NCBI RefSeq assembly: GCF_002980575.1
Contig: NZ_PVBS01000002.1
Span: forward strand, 806,001-870,000
Reading direction: 5' to 3'
DNA length: 64,000 bases
From: Sphingobacterium gobiense
GTDB lineage: Bacteria > Bacteroidota > Bacteroidia > Sphingobacteriales > Sphingobacteriaceae
Shown one piece after another: positions 63,898 through 64,000 of the stretch. The position numbers were made by a program, and so were the translations under genes. The notes under the pieces are model-generated. The model saw only the letters and a program-made list of their open reading frames with translations, did no database searches and had not been told where the DNA came from. How positions within the stretch are numbered: the first letter of the stretch is position 1; each line of letters begins with the position of its first letter.

Positions 63898-64000
63898 TAT
63901 ATCCGGCTAAATTATCGATTCTTTTCTATAAGTAGTTGGTAGATAGTCTGTTGATTTTCGTGTGTAGGGTTTTTGTAGGGGTGTTTATTCCTTTTTTACG
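63898..64000. other. window end, no gene seen
   Basis: The last 103 bp contain no supported gene or clear terminator stem. Confidence 0.5.

Overview
The window comes from a member of the Bacteroidota, most likely the Sphingobacteriaceae or a close relative. Four complete SusC/SusD pairs, an ECF sigma/FecR pair, lipoproteins with short lipoboxes and Bacteroidota-type -33/-7 promoters (TTG, 20 bp, TAnnTTTG-like) support this; the genus is not resolved.

About 47 kb is a pectin locus aimed mainly at rhamnogalacturonan. Region 1 (1-9127) holds the tail of a GH28-like protein, two large (alpha/alpha)6-barrel enzymes (one with DUF4450), a GH105 unsaturated rhamnogalacturonyl hydrolase and, on the minus strand, a double GH43 protein. 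Region 2 (9128-11022) is an insertion-like island: an Rpn/PD-(D/E)XK nuclease gene behind a perfect 17-bp inverted repeat, followed by 25 diverged 21-bp tandem units. Region 3 (11023-23371) has a PL11 rhamnogalacturonan lyase, a GH2 beta-galactosidase, an oxidoreductase/isomerase/oxidoreductase cassette, a CE12-like acetylesterase and a second GH2. Region 4 (23575-29021) is a SusC/SusD pair ending in a strong terminator. Region 5 (29461-47449) is a long operon: FAS1 lipoprotein, SusC, SusD, FAS1, small secreted orphan, FAS1, SusC, SusD, PL9 pectate lyase, lipoprotein.

Region 6 (47587-57323) is a separate ECF-sigma system: sigma, FecR anti-sigma, STN-type SusC, SusD, an HExxH metallohydrolase lipoprotein and a DUF4302 lipoprotein. 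Region 7 (57402-64000) has a small membrane protein, a REP-like element, a second array of 38 21-bp units (57941-58738) running up to a glucokinase gene, a convergent Mrp ATPase and a SusR-like membrane-bound LuxR-type regulator.

Working model: lyases and esterases cut and deacetylate rhamnogalacturonan, SusC/D pairs with FAS1 lipoproteins bind and import fragments, and GH105, GH43 and GH2 enzymes finish them in the periplasm. Two observations stand out. Five operon starts share one composite element (CAGG or TAGG, 6 bp, CAGGTTGC, 19 bp, TAnn), a probable shared promoter/operator. The two 21-bp arrays keep exact register over 525 and 798 bp although the units are highly diverged, and one abuts a nuclease gene; I recognise no described element of this kind.
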